Positions 21,577-30,365 of a stretch of DNA of 64,000 nt are shown in pieces. The notes beneath the pieces were generated by a model, which did not search any database, was not told the DNA's origin, and saw only the letters and a list, made by a program, of their open reading frames with translations. This DNA is from Erythrobacter oryzae (GTDB taxonomy: Bacteria > Pseudomonadota > Alphaproteobacteria > Sphingomonadales > Sphingomonadaceae), in assembly GCF_030271515.1 (NCBI RefSeq), contig NZ_JASCXI010000004.1:310001-374000 (forward strand), given 5' to 3'. The translations under genes and the position numbers were made by a program. The first letter of the stretch is position 1. Each line of letters starts with the position of its first letter.

Positions 21577-22608
21577 ATGCGCGCGGCTGTGATGCGAGAC
21601 CGGGCCTTCACCATCGAGGACCGGCCCATGCCCGTCCCCGGCCCGGGCGAGGTGCTGCTGCGCACCCGGCTTTGCGGGATCTGCGGTTCGGACCTCCACC
21701 AGTTCAAGCACGCCCGCGAGATCGACGCGACCGCCCGTGCGCTGGGGGCACCGGGGCAGGATCTCGACAAGGGCATGGTGCTGGGCCACGAATATGTCGG
21801 CGAGGTGGTCGCCTTCGGGCCTGATACGGCGCAGGCGTTGGCGGTGGGTGACCGGGTGGTCTCGGTTCCCTTCCTGCTGCGCGACGGCGCGCCGGTGCCG
21901 ATCGGCGCCAATGTCGAGGTCGACGGGGCCTATGCCGAATACTTCCTCGGCACCGAGGCACTGCTGCTCAGGATCCCCGAAGGTGTCCCCGATGCCGCCG
22001 CCGCGCTGGTCGAGCCGCTCGGAATCGCTGTCCACGCGGTCGCCAAGTCGGTGCTGGGCGAGAGCGACATGCCTTGCGCGGTGCTCGGCTGCGGGCCCAT
22101 CGGGCTTGCGATTATCGCGGTACTCAAGATGCGCGGCGTCACCAACATCGTCGCCTCGGACTTCTCGCCCAAGCGGCGCGAACTCGCCAGGCAGATGGGG
22201 GCGAGCGAGGTCGTCCACCCTGCCGAACGTCCCGTGTTCGAGGCGCTGGGCCTCGCCGCGCCCGCCATCGTGTTCGACTGCACCGGCGTGCGCGGGGTGC
22301 TCTCGCAGACGATCAACACCGCGCCGGTCGGCTCGCAGATCGTGGTCGCCGGTATCCCGCAGGGCGAGGACAGCTTCAACCCGATGGTCGCCATCGCCAA
22401 GGAGCTGAACCTGCAATTCGTGCTCTACTACACCCCCGCCGAATTCGCCGAGGCGCTGGTGGCAGTGGCCGAGGGCGAGATCGACTGGCAACCGCTGGTG
22501 ACCGGCACGGTCGGGCTCGAGGGAATCGCCGAGGCCTTCACCGCGCTCGAAGACCCCGAAAGGCACGCCAAGATCATGATCGACCCCTGGAGCGACGCGC
22601 GGCTGTGA
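21577..22608 (+). CDS. Zinc-type alcohol dehydrogenase family, lacking structural-zinc lobe
   Basis: The 343-residue protein is a medium-chain dehydrogenase/reductase similar to butanediol or sorbitol dehydrogenases. The catalytic zinc site is present (Cys36 in LCGICGSDLH, His71-Glu72 in GHEYVGEV, Glu in VEPLGIAVHA), as is the NAD-binding VLGCGPIGLA. The four-cysteine structural zinc lobe that usually follows GDRV is missing; the stretch reads VVSVPFLLRDGAPVPIG. It likely oxidises a secondary alcohol to a ketone in the catabolic route. Its stop overlaps the next start. Confidence 0.88.
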   Translation: MRAAVMRDRAFTIEDRPMPVPGPGEVLLRTRLCGICGSDLHQFKHAREIDATARALGAPGQDLDKGMVLGHEYVGEVVAFGPDTAQALAVGDRVVSVPFLLRDGAPVPIGANVEVDGAYAEYFLGTEALLLRIPEGVPDAAAALVEPLGIAVHAVAKSVLGESDMPCAVLGCGPIGLAIIAVLKMRGVTNIVASDFSPKRRELARQMGASEVVHPAERPVFEALGLAAPAIVFDCTGVRGVLSQTINTAPVGSQIVVAGIPQGEDSFNPMVAIAKELNLQFVLYYTPAEFAEALVAVAEGEIDWQPLVTGTVGLEGIAEAFTALEDPERHAKIMIDPWSDARL

Positions 22609-23486
22609 CACCGGAGACGCTGACCCTCACCCATGCGGGTCTCGCCTTCACGGCCCATGCGGCAGGCGCGGGGCCGGTGGTGCTGATGCTCCACGGCTTC
22701 CCCGATACGCCCGCCACCTTCGCCCACCAGCTGGGCGCGCTGGCCGAAGCGGGATATCGCCCTGTTGCGGTGACGATGCGGGGCTACGAGCCATCGTCAC
22801 AGCCCGAGGACGGCGATTATCACGCTGTGCGCATGGCCGAGGATGTGACGGCCTTCGCCGCCGCGCTCTCGGATGGGCCGGTGCATCTGGTCGGCCATGA
22901 TTGGGGCGCGAACATTGCCTATGCCGCCGCCAGCCTTGCGCCAGAACGCTTCGCCTCGCTGACCACCATCGCGGTGCCCCACCCCGTCCGCTTCGGCGAG
23001 GCTTTTGCCGCCAATGCCGAACAGCAGGCGCGCTCGGCCTATATCCTCGCCTTCCAGACGCCGGGGTTCGAGGAGCAGATCATCGCCGATGACTGCGCCT
23101 ATCTTGAAGCCCTGTGGCGTGCGTGGTCGCCCGGGTGGGACATTCCTGCGCAGCTGCTCGCGGCGATGAAGGCGACGTTCCGCCAGCCCGGCGTCGCGCG
23201 CGCGGCGCTCGAATACTACCGGCAGGCCTTCGATGCCGTCTCGCCCGCCGCGCAGGAAACCGCCGCGCTGCTCACCCGCCCGATCACCGTCCCGACCCTC
23301 GGCATCTGCGGGGCGGAGGACCAGTGCATCACGCAGGACGTGTTCCTCGGCGCGATGCGCGAGAGCGATTTTCCCGGCGGGCTCGAAACCCGCTCCATCC
23401 CCGGCGCAGGGCACTTCTGCCACGCCGAGGCGCCCGAAGCGGTGAACGCGGCGCTGCTGGACTGGTTCGCGCGCCACCCGGCTTGA
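22605..23486 (+). CDS. Alpha/beta hydrolase, epoxide hydrolase-like (Asp nucleophile)
   Basis: The 293-residue alpha/beta hydrolase has the oxyanion motif HGFPDTP (residues 30-36) and the nucleophile elbow VGHDWGAN, where Asp99 replaces Ser. This Asp-Trp elbow is typical of epoxide hydrolases and haloalkane dehalogenases. The catalytic His is in GAGHFCHAE near the C-terminus. The start is the GTG at 22605, overlapping the dehydrogenase stop as GTGA. It ends the operon that begins behind operator A. Confidence 0.85.
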   Translation: MTPETLTLTHAGLAFTAHAAGAGPVVLMLHGFPDTPATFAHQLGALAEAGYRPVAVTMRGYEPSSQPEDGDYHAVRMAEDVTAFAAALSDGPVHLVGHDWGANIAYAAASLAPERFASLTTIAVPHPVRFGEAFAANAEQQARSAYILAFQTPGFEEQIIADDCAYLEALWRAWSPGWDIPAQLLAAMKATFRQPGVARAALEYYRQAFDAVSPAAQETAALLTRPITVPTLGICGAEDQCITQDVFLGAMRESDFPGGLETRSIPGAGHFCHAEAPEAVNAALLDWFARHPA

Positions 23487-23517
23487 CGCGTCGCCGCGTT
23501 GAGCGCGCGCTATCGTC

Positions 23518-24312
23518 TCAATTCGACCCGGGCGAGACTGCGTCGAGGAAGGCACGGAGTGCTGTGGCCGTTGCATCGGGCTGATCATTGTGCGCACAAT
23601 GGCCGGCTCCGGCAATGATCTGCCGGATGGCGTGCGGGTGCTGCCTCATAAGCCCTGCCCACCCGGCATCGAGGCCCGGCGCGTTGGCATCCTTGTCCCC
23701 CCGCAGCAGCATCAGCGGCATGGCAAAGCGCTGCTCCGGACGCGGCACAAAGCTCTGGAACAGCGCGTCGCTGATGGCGAGGAACACAGGCTTGGTCGTG
23801 CCGCCCAGCGCGCGCAGCACCTCTGCCTGGCCTTGCGGTGTCGCCGCGCAGGCTTGCGCGAACTGGCGGCAGAGGCGCTGCCAAGGCAGCAGACGCCATG
23901 CGGCCAGCAACGCGGCGCGCTGCACCGGACCGACCGGCGCAGGCTGATGGAATGGCGCAAAACACCCGTAGGCGACCAGCGAGAGCACCCGCTCCGGCGC
24001 GCTCGCGGCAAGCCACTGGGCAACCAGACCGCCAAAAGAAAAGCCGACGAGGTCGGCCGCTTCGATCCCGGCGGCATCCATCGCTGCAAGGCAGCGCTGC
24101 GCCATGGCGGCGGGCGCATAGTCCTCGGCTGGCGGCGTTCCGCCATGGCCGGGCATGTTCCACACAAGCACGCGGCGCTGCCGGGCCAGCGCATGGGCAA
24201 GCTCCAGCATATTGGCAGCATCGAGCCCAAGGCCGTGGCACAGCACCACCGCCGGCGCATCGGGCGGGCCGAAAGTCTCGAACAGCCGCGCCGGGGCCGC
24301 CCCTTGCGCCAT
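23518..24312 (-). CDS. Alpha/beta hydrolase, enol-lactonase-like (Ser nucleophile)
   Basis: The 264-residue protein has a VLCHGLGLD oxyanion loop and the nucleophile elbow VGFSFGGLVAQ (Ser92), with the catalytic His in GAGHCAHNDQP. It resembles 3-oxoadipate enol-lactonases and related C-C or ester hydrolases. The start overlaps the MaoC gene stop by one base (TGATG), so the two proteins are made together. It converges on the epoxide-hydrolase-like gene. The exact substrate is unknown. Confidence 0.84.
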   Translation of the reverse strand: MAQGAAPARLFETFGPPDAPAVVLCHGLGLDAANMLELAHALARQRRVLVWNMPGHGGTPPAEDYAPAAMAQRCLAAMDAAGIEAADLVGFSFGGLVAQWLAASAPERVLSLVAYGCFAPFHQPAPVGPVQRAALLAAWRLLPWQRLCRQFAQACAATPQGQAEVLRALGGTTKPVFLAISDALFQSFVPRPEQRFAMPLMLLRGDKDANAPGLDAGWAGLMRQHPHAIRQIIAGAGHCAHNDQPDATATALRAFLDAVSPGSN

Positions 24313-24767
24313 CAGCAGAATTGCATCCCCAGCCAGTCGGCGATCAGCGCGGGCTTGTCCTGCCCCTCGATCTCGACCGTCACTTCGGTGGTGACGAGAT
24401 AGCGCCCGCCGCCCTTTTCCTCGAACGCCTTCAGCCGGTGCCGCGCGCGGATGCGGCTGCCCGAGGGGACGGGCTGGAGGAAGCGCACTTTCTCGAAGCC
24501 GTAGTTCACCCCCATCTTGATCCCCTTCAGCACGATGGCGCCCTCGGGCTGCATCGATGCAAGCAGCGACAGGGTGAGAAAGCCGTGGGCAATCGTGCCG
24601 CCGAAAGGCGTGGCGGCCGCCGCGACCGGATCGACGTGGATGAACTGGTGATCTTCCGTCACCTCGGCAAAGGCGTCGATCCGCGCCTGGTCGACGCGCT
24701 TCCAGTCCGAGGCGCCCAGATCGGTGCCCACCAGCGCGGCGGCGGCTTCAGGGTCAAGCAATTGCAT
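24312..24767 (-). CDS. MaoC-type hotdog enoyl-CoA hydratase
   Basis: The 151-residue hotdog-fold protein has the R-hydratase motif TEDHQFIHVDP with catalytic Asp39 and His44, followed by GTIAHGFLTLSL. MaoC-like enzymes hydrate trans-2-enoyl-CoA to (R)-3-hydroxyacyl-CoA. This stereochemistry matches the (3R)-dehydrogenase-like SDR at 32603. It is the first gene of a two-gene unit with the alpha/beta hydrolase. None of the island's shared operator is seen in front of it, so it may be controlled separately. Confidence 0.88.
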   Translation of the reverse strand: MQLLDPEAAAALVGTDLGASDWKRVDQARIDAFAEVTEDHQFIHVDPVAAAATPFGGTIAHGFLTLSLLASMQPEGAIVLKGIKMGVNYGFEKVRFLQPVPSGSRIRARHRLKAFEEKGGGRYLVTTEVTVEIEGQDKPALIADWLGMQFC

Positions 24768-24799
24768 GGGGGACTCCTCGATATGCGTGACAGGCAGGC

Positions 24800-24835
24800 A
24801 AAAAGGCAGCGTCAGACTGCTGGTCCGACGCTGCC
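24800..24835 (-). terminator. Intrinsic terminator of TonB receptor gene
   Basis: On the minus strand a perfect 9-bp stem (GGCAGCGTC / GACGCTGCC, 24805-24813 and 24827-24835) is followed by TTTTT. It lies 29 bases after the receptor stop. Confidence 0.8.
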
Positions 24836-24864
24836 CCAGTCCGGTTCATGGGAAGGCGAACCGA

Positions 24865-27027
24865 TCAGAAGTCGATGGCGAAGCGCGCACCGATCCGGCG
24901 CGGGAAATTGGGCTGCACGCCCAGCGGCCCGTTGACCACCGCCACACGGTTGTTGGTGAGGTTCTCGGCGAAGACGAACAGCTTCCAGCCGCCCTTCTCC
25001 AGCCCCGCGCGCAGGTTCAGCTCATCGAGCTGATCCGAGGCAAGGCCGCTCGAATCGAGCTGTTCGGCGCGGTAGACATAGCCCGCCGAAAGGCTCGCCT
25101 TCGCGTCCCACGCGGCGATGTCCCAGCGATAGCTGGCGCTGAGGTTGAGGCTGCTGTCGGGCACGCCGGGGATCGGCGATCCGGGCGCGGCCAGCGGGTT
25201 GAAGGCGACGATCGCGGGCAGCACCGAGGTGAACTCGCTGTCGTTGATGTTGCCCACCGCCTGGAGCTGGAACCCGCGCACCGGCTCGAGCGTCAGGCCC
25301 AGATCGATCCCCCGGCTGCGCGCGTCGCCGCCGTTGGAGAGGGTCGCAACCCCGGTGATGGTGGTCTGGAGCTGGATGTTGGTCCAGTCGATCGTGTAAG
25401 CGGCAATATCGAAGGTGATGAGCCCATCGGCAATACGCCCCTTGGTTCCGATTTCGTAGCTCCACACCACGTCCGGCTGAATATCGGTCGGCACCGTCAC
25501 ACCCAGCGCCGCGCTTGCCGAGGCGGCCTGCGCCGGGGTCTGGAACGATCCGCTGCGGAAGCCCTTGGCGATGTTGCCGTAGACCAGCACATCGTCGGTC
25601 ACCTTGAACGACAGGTTGAAGCGCGGATTGAAGGTGTCGAAGGTCGCACCGTCAGCCGGGGCGGCGGTGTTGGTGTAGCGATCACGACCCGAAGTGGTTC
25701 GCTTGTCCTCGAAATAGCGGCCGCCCACGGTTGCCACCAGACGCTCGTCGAACAGGGCATAGGACAGCTCGCCGAAGATGGCGAAGGCTTCGGTTTCGAT
25801 CTTGCCGGTCGAATTGATGTTGAACGGCGGGAAAGGGGCAGCGCAGGGCACGATCAGGCCGAGGCAGATGTCGCTCTCGATCTGGCCGTTGCTGTAATAG
25901 CCGCCGACGAGCCAGGTGAAGGGCCCGTCGCCATTGGAGGCGAGACGGATTTCCTGCGTGAAAGCGGTGGTGTCGAAGCGGGAATCGTTGCGCAGGATGC
26001 CGCCCGCGAGGAACGAGGCGTCGAAATCGAGCACGGAGTCGATGTAGGATGTCGAGCTGGTCAGCTTCGCGCCGCCCAGATCGGCGTTGATGACACCCGA
26101 CAGCAGCGTGAGGTTGGTCTTGATGTAGTTCGGGCGGTTGTCCGGCCCGGTGGTGTCGTTGAAGCGCGGCGGATCGACATCGTCCATCGCGTTGCGGAAA
26201 TCGAGCGTGTTCTCGACCCGCCATGCGCCCAGCTCGACCTCGACCGCATCGCTCACCCGGATGCCGAGCTTGCCGCGGATGTTCCACGATTCCTGATCGT
26301 TGACATTGCGGCGGGTGACATTGAACCCGCCCGCGCCGTCCGAGCGCGCCAGATCGGCAAAGCCGCCGACGGATTCGTAACCGCCGCTCACCCGCAGCGC
26401 GATCTTGCCCTCGGCAATCGGCACGTTGACCACGCCGTCGACGGCGTAGCTGCCCTCGCCCCCGGCGGTGGTCGAGCCTTCGATCTGCGCGCGGCCGAGC
26501 ACGTCGTCGTAATCCGGCGCGGCGGTGATCATGCGGATCGTCCCGCCCATCGCGCCCTGCCCGTAGAGCGTGCCCTGCGGGCCACGCAGCACTTCGACCC
26601 GCTGGAGATCGAACAGCCGCGCAGGAGGCGCGAGCTGGAGGTTGGGCACGCTGAAGGGCACGTCGTCGACATAGTAGCCGACGGTCGCATCCCCCGTGGT
26701 GCCGCTGGCGATGCCGCGGATCTGGATCGTCTCGAAACCCGGCGCGGTGCGCGAGACGCTGGAGGCGCCCGGGATCGCTTCGATCAGGTCGTTGAGTTCC
26801 TTGGTGCCCTGTTCCTCGAGCTGCTCGCCCGAGATTGCCTGGATCGCGAGCGGCACATCGGTCAGCGCCTGTTCGCGCTTCTGCGCGGTGACGATGATTT
26901 CGCCGGGCTCGCTTTCGTCGGCACCGGCATTGTCTTGCGCAAGGGCCGGCGCGGCGCACAGCGCCACCGCGAGCGCGGCCATGCCGGCACTGCCCTGCAA
27001 CGGACGTGAATTGTTCAAGCGAGCCAT
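24865..27027 (-). CDS. TonB-dependent receptor of the catabolic island
   Basis: The 720-residue protein has a signal peptide (MAALAVALCAAPALAQ), the TonB-box-like region EIIVTAQKREQALTDVPLAI, a plug domain with GFETIQIRGIASG and LYGQGAMGGTIRMITA, and a 22-strand-type barrel ending ARFAIDF. This TAQKR class is expanded in sphingomonads for uptake of aromatic, terpenoid or steroid compounds rather than iron. GGGGAGG precedes the ATG. Two copies of the shared operator lie 74 and 107 bases upstream, tying substrate import to the degradation genes. Confidence 0.92.
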   Translation of the reverse strand: MARLNNSRPLQGSAGMAALAVALCAAPALAQDNAGADESEPGEIIVTAQKREQALTDVPLAIQAISGEQLEEQGTKELNDLIEAIPGASSVSRTAPGFETIQIRGIASGTTGDATVGYYVDDVPFSVPNLQLAPPARLFDLQRVEVLRGPQGTLYGQGAMGGTIRMITAAPDYDDVLGRAQIEGSTTAGGEGSYAVDGVVNVPIAEGKIALRVSGGYESVGGFADLARSDGAGGFNVTRRNVNDQESWNIRGKLGIRVSDAVEVELGAWRVENTLDFRNAMDDVDPPRFNDTTGPDNRPNYIKTNLTLLSGVINADLGGAKLTSSTSYIDSVLDFDASFLAGGILRNDSRFDTTAFTQEIRLASNGDGPFTWLVGGYYSNGQIESDICLGLIVPCAAPFPPFNINSTGKIETEAFAIFGELSYALFDERLVATVGGRYFEDKRTTSGRDRYTNTAAPADGATFDTFNPRFNLSFKVTDDVLVYGNIAKGFRSGSFQTPAQAASASAALGVTVPTDIQPDVVWSYEIGTKGRIADGLITFDIAAYTIDWTNIQLQTTITGVATLSNGGDARSRGIDLGLTLEPVRGFQLQAVGNINDSEFTSVLPAIVAFNPLAAPGSPIPGVPDSSLNLSASYRWDIAAWDAKASLSAGYVYRAEQLDSSGLASDQLDELNLRAGLEKGGWKLFVFAENLTNNRVAVVNGPLGVQPNFPRRIGARFAIDF

Positions 27028-27092
27028 CGGTGATCCTCCCCTCGAGATGCGCGGCGCCGGTTCGTGCGACCGGTCGTCCGCAATGCGCTATC

Positions 27093-27110
27093 GCTAAACA
27101 TATGTTCAGT
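27093..27110 (-). promoter_or_regulatory. Shared palindromic operator, site B
   Basis: On the minus strand it reads ACTGAACATATGTTTAGC, identical to site A in 17 of 18 bases. It is centred 74 bases before the TonB receptor start and 33 bases (about three helical turns) from site C. Confidence 0.75.
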
Positions 27111-27125
27111 CCGACGCAAGATCAA

Positions 27126-27143
27126 ACTGAACATATGTTCTGT
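27126..27143 (+). promoter_or_regulatory. Shared palindromic operator, site C
   Basis: ACTGAACATATGTTCTGT, 8 of 9 pairs symmetric. It lies just past the enoyl-CoA hydratase stop and 107 bases (centre) before the TonB receptor start, so it probably acts with site B on the receptor promoter. Confidence 0.7.
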
Positions 27144-27928
27144 CATTCCCCGGTGAAGTCCGGCGGGCGCTTTTCGAAGAACGAGGCCACGCCCTCGCGG
27201 AAGTCGGCCGTTCGGGTGGCGAGCAACCACTGGTCGGCATCGGCGTGCATCACCGCCTGATCGAGTGCGCCGGCATAGGCATTGGCGCTGCGCTTGATCA
27301 TCTGCACCGCGATCGGGGGGAGCGCCGCGTATTTGTGCGCCAGCGCCTCGGCCTCGGCGGCGAGCTCGGTCTCGGGCACCAACCGGTCGAAGAAGCCCCA
27401 ATCGCGCATGGTCTCGGCATCGAACAGGTCGCCGGTCATCACCATGGTCTTGGCGCGCGAGAGACCGACGGTCTGGATCGCCAGCGGCAGGGCATGCCAC
27501 ATCAGGTTGATGCCGAGCTTGACCTCGCCATACCCGATCCGCGCGCCCGGTGTGCCGAGGCGGAAGTCGCAAGCCGTGGCGATGCAGGTCGCCCCGCCTG
27601 TGGCGATCCCCTGCATCGCGCAGATGACCGGCTGATGGATCTCGCGGATTGCCCGCATCAGCAGCGCGCCCGCTTCGGCGGTGCGGCGCAGGTGGACGGT
27701 GGGAGGCGCCTCGCCGCCCATCTGGCTGATATCCGCGCCCACCGAGAAATGCGCCCCTTCGCCCCGGATCACCACCGCGCGGATGTCGGGCTCGTCGCGC
27801 AAGCCCTCAGCGATGGCGCGCAGCCGCAGCAGCATCGCCGGGGTGAGAGCATTGCGCTTGTCGGGCCGGGCAAGGACGATCGTGGCAATCGCGCCTGCGC
27901 GCTCGATACGGATGTGCTCTTCGCTCAT
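27143..27928 (-). CDS. Enoyl-CoA hydratase/isomerase family (crotonase)
   Basis: The 261-residue crotonase-fold protein has the oxyanion-hole segments HFSVGADISQMG and GIATGGATCIATACDF. Where the classic hydratase has two catalytic Glu residues, here the corresponding region reads GYGEVKLGINLMWHALP, so one acid (in GEVKLG) is kept. It may therefore hydrate, isomerise or cleave an acyl-CoA. Its ATG overlaps the ligase stop as ATGA, so the ligase product is probably passed on to it. Confidence 0.9.
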   Translation of the reverse strand: MSEEHIRIERAGAIATIVLARPDKRNALTPAMLLRLRAIAEGLRDEPDIRAVVIRGEGAHFSVGADISQMGGEAPPTVHLRRTAEAGALLMRAIREIHQPVICAMQGIATGGATCIATACDFRLGTPGARIGYGEVKLGINLMWHALPLAIQTVGLSRAKTMVMTGDLFDAETMRDWGFFDRLVPETELAAEAEALAHKYAALPPIAVQMIKRSANAYAGALDQAVMHADADQWLLATRTADFREGVASFFEKRPPDFTGE

Positions 27929-29535
27929 GCTGCGGCCTTTTCCTCGAGGCGGCGCTTGAGCGCCTGCTTGTCGATCTTGCTGTTGGGAAGCTTGGGCAGT
28001 TCGGGCTCGAAGCTGAAGCTCTTGGGGATCTTGTAGTTGGCGAGCCGGGCCTTGAGAAAGTCCTTGAGCGCCTCGGCATCGAGCGCCGGATCGCTGGTCT
28101 CGATGAAGGCGTGGCCGACCTCCTGGAACACCGGATGGGCGACCGGCAGCACGGCTGCCAGCGTGACCGCGGGATGCTCGTTCAATGCCAGTTCGATCTC
28201 GACGGGATAGATGTTGTAGCCGCCCGACTTGAACATCTCCTTCAGCCGTCCGACGAAGGAGATGTTGCCGTCGGGCTGCTCGACCCCGATGTCGCCGGTG
28301 CGCAGGTAACCGTCGGCGGTGAAGGCCTCGGCGGTGGCTTCGGGGCGGTTGAAATAGCCGCTCATACAATAGGGTCCGGAGACCTGGATTTCCCCCGCAG
28401 TGCCCGGAGGCAGGGCCTTGCCGTCGGCATCGCCGATCCGGATCGTGGCTCCGGGCAAGGCGCGGCCGAAGGTCTCGGCCATGATCTTCGGGGACGCGCC
28501 GTCATCGGTCGAAGTGACGATTCCGCAGGTCTCGGTCTGGCCATAGACGTTGTACATCTTGACGCCGGTTGCATGGACGGGCTTGAGCAGCGCCTCGGCG
28601 GTCGCGCCGCCGCCGAACACGATCAGCCGGTACGACCCGAGCCGCACCGCGCCCGCGTCGCCCTGAGCGGCGAGCATCGCGAAACTGGTGGGGCTGGCGA
28701 CGAGGTAGGTGAGCGCCTCGCGCGCGGTGATTTCGGCGATGGCGGGAAGATCGACCCGGTGGTGGAACACGATCTTTCCGCCATAGGCGAAGACGTTCAT
28801 GCACACGTTGTTGAGCGCGCCCACATGGTTGATCGGGGCGACGCTGATCGTGCTCTCCAGCCCGTCATCCATCCAGCACAGGTTGCAAAGCGCCGCCGCC
28901 ATGATCGCCCGGTGCGAGAGCATCGCGCCCTTGGGCTTGCCGGTGGTACCTGAAGTATAGACGATCACGGCGATGTCCTCGGGATCGACCGCGGCGCGCC
29001 GGGCGGCTAGATCGACGTCGGCCACGCTCTCGCCACCCGCGAGGAAGGCGGCGAAGCTCTCGGCCCTGCCAGTGGGCGCCCCGAAGCTGACGAAGCGTTC
29101 GACCGCGGGGCCGACCTCCTGCAATTCGGCGCCATAGGGGCGGCCTTCATATTCGCTCACCGTGAACACCAGCCGCGGGGCCGCATCGGCGAGCAGATAG
29201 GCATATTCGGGCAGCTGGTAGCGCGGGTTGAGGCCCATCCACACTGCGCCCACCGAAACGCTGGCGAGATAGGTCAGCCAGAATTCGAGACTCGGCGGCA
29301 CCATCGTCGCGACACGGTCGCCGGGGCGGATGCCTGCGGCGATCAGCCCGCGCGCGATGGCATCGACCTGCGCGGCAAGGTCGGCATAGGTGAGGCGCGT
29401 GTCGCCATCGACCGCCGCTGTCTGACCCGGGATCGCCGCCGCATGGCTCGCCAGCAGGTCGTGGATGCGGGTGCAGGCCAGCTGGCGTGCGTATTTGGTC
29501 TGGTTGGCTGCCCAGATGTGCTCGATCGGCTGCAT
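27925..29535 (-). CDS. Acyl-CoA ligase (AMP-forming)
   Basis: The 536-residue adenylate-forming enzyme activates a carboxylic acid to its CoA thioester using ATP. Motifs are the P-loop YTSGTTGKPKGAMLS, YNVYGQTET, the hinge region TGDIG...GRLKEMFKSGGYNIYP, and the catalytic Lys near the C-terminus in LPNSKIDKQAL. The start at 29535 (MQPIEHIWAA) has AAGGA upstream; earlier in-frame ATG at 29598 falls within operator D. It leads a two-gene operon with the enoyl-CoA hydratase and has operator D 63 bases upstream. Confidence 0.92.
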   Translation of the reverse strand: MQPIEHIWAANQTKYARQLACTRIHDLLASHAAAIPGQTAAVDGDTRLTYADLAAQVDAIARGLIAAGIRPGDRVATMVPPSLEFWLTYLASVSVGAVWMGLNPRYQLPEYAYLLADAAPRLVFTVSEYEGRPYGAELQEVGPAVERFVSFGAPTGRAESFAAFLAGGESVADVDLAARRAAVDPEDIAVIVYTSGTTGKPKGAMLSHRAIMAAALCNLCWMDDGLESTISVAPINHVGALNNVCMNVFAYGGKIVFHHRVDLPAIAEITAREALTYLVASPTSFAMLAAQGDAGAVRLGSYRLIVFGGGATAEALLKPVHATGVKMYNVYGQTETCGIVTSTDDGASPKIMAETFGRALPGATIRIGDADGKALPPGTAGEIQVSGPYCMSGYFNRPEATAEAFTADGYLRTGDIGVEQPDGNISFVGRLKEMFKSGGYNIYPVEIELALNEHPAVTLAAVLPVAHPVFQEVGHAFIETSDPALDAEALKDFLKARLANYKIPKSFSFEPELPKLPNSKIDKQALKRRLEEKAAA

Positions 29536-29589
29536 GGCCCGTCCTTCGCTTGGAACCCCTCGCGGTGCATCATAAGCGAAAGTGCAGAG

Positions 29590-29607
29590 ACTGAGCAATT
29601 GTTTAGT
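29590..29607 (+). promoter_or_regulatory. Shared palindromic operator, site D
   Basis: ACTGAGCAATTGTTTAGT matches site A in 15 of 18 bases and keeps the palindrome. Its centre is 63 bases before the acyl-CoA ligase start. Confidence 0.65.
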
Positions 29608-29617
29608 TTATGGAGGC

Positions 29618-30259
29618 CTACTTGTCTGGCCGCACGCCGCGGTAGATCAGGTCGATATAGGCCTTGTGCCGCCGCCGCCACAGCTCGCGGTCGAAGCCCG
29701 ATTTACCGAGCACCCGCTCGACATAGGGCTCGAGCAGCAAGGTGCCGAGTTCGAGATACATCACCAAGAGCGGCAGCCACAGCCGGTCGACATCCGGGCG
29801 GATATTGCCGTCGGCGTCCGAGCGGTCCACCGCCGTGCGCGCGACGTTGTAGAAGCGGTCGAACAACCCTGCCCCCCAGTCCGATCCCTCGAGCAGCGCG
29901 CGGCGCATATAGGCCTTGGTGAGATCCCAGTCGTCGATGTGGCGATTGATCCAGTTCTCCGTGAATTCAACCGATTGCGCGATGCCTTCGTCCGCGTTGG
30001 CGGGTGCGGGGCGCTGTTCGAACAGCACTTCCTCGAACTGTTCGATGAAATAGCGGTCGACCGCCTCGCGCAGGCCCTCCTTGGAGCCGAAATGGTGGTT
30101 GATGAGCCCGACCGAGACATCCGCCGCCGCCGATATGTCGCGTACGGTGATCCCGTCATAGCCCTTGTCGGCGAACATCCGCATCGCGACCTTGATTAGC
30201 CGCAGCTTGCCGTTCGCCTGTTCGGCGGGTTTCGCCGATTTTGCTGCGCGTTTCGCCAT
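29618..30259 (-). CDS. TetR family repressor, likely master of the catabolic island
   Basis: The 213-residue protein has a basic N-terminal tail (MAKRAAKSAKP) and a TetR helix-turn-helix at about residues 20-65 (AMRMFADKGYDGITVRDIS, then VSVGLINHHFGSKEGL). The C-terminal half is a helical ligand domain. The start at 30259 is set by GGAGGG upstream. It is divergent from thiolase with operator E between them, and sits beside operator D. Five near-identical palindromes of TetR size in this region make autorepression and island control likely. The inducer may be the substrate or its CoA ester. Confidence 0.9.
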   Translation of the reverse strand: MAKRAAKSAKPAEQANGKLRLIKVAMRMFADKGYDGITVRDISAAADVSVGLINHHFGSKEGLREAVDRYFIEQFEEVLFEQRPAPANADEGIAQSVEFTENWINRHIDDWDLTKAYMRRALLEGSDWGAGLFDRFYNVARTAVDRSDADGNIRPDVDRLWLPLLVMYLELGTLLLEPYVERVLGKSGFDRELWRRRHKAYIDLIYRGVRPDK

Positions 30260-30324
30260 CACTGTCCCTCCAAGCCCGCACCGCCCTAGCACGCTGAACA
30301 GAATCGGGCCACAGCTTGCACTAT

Positions 30325-30342
30325 GCTGAACATTTGTATAGC
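30325..30342 (+). promoter_or_regulatory. Shared palindromic operator, site E
   Basis: GCTGAACATTTGTATAGC is the most diverged copy (14 of 18 to site A). Its centre lies 32 bases before the thiolase start and 74 bases before the tetR start, a position able to control both directions. Confidence 0.65.
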
Positions 30343-30365
30343 TACCTCCGCAAAGGGAGAGCCGC

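Noticed and set aside
24724-27009. Long rightward open frame opposite the TonB receptor (761 codons)
   Set aside because: Shadow of a receptor with clear plug and barrel motifs and a well-placed terminator.
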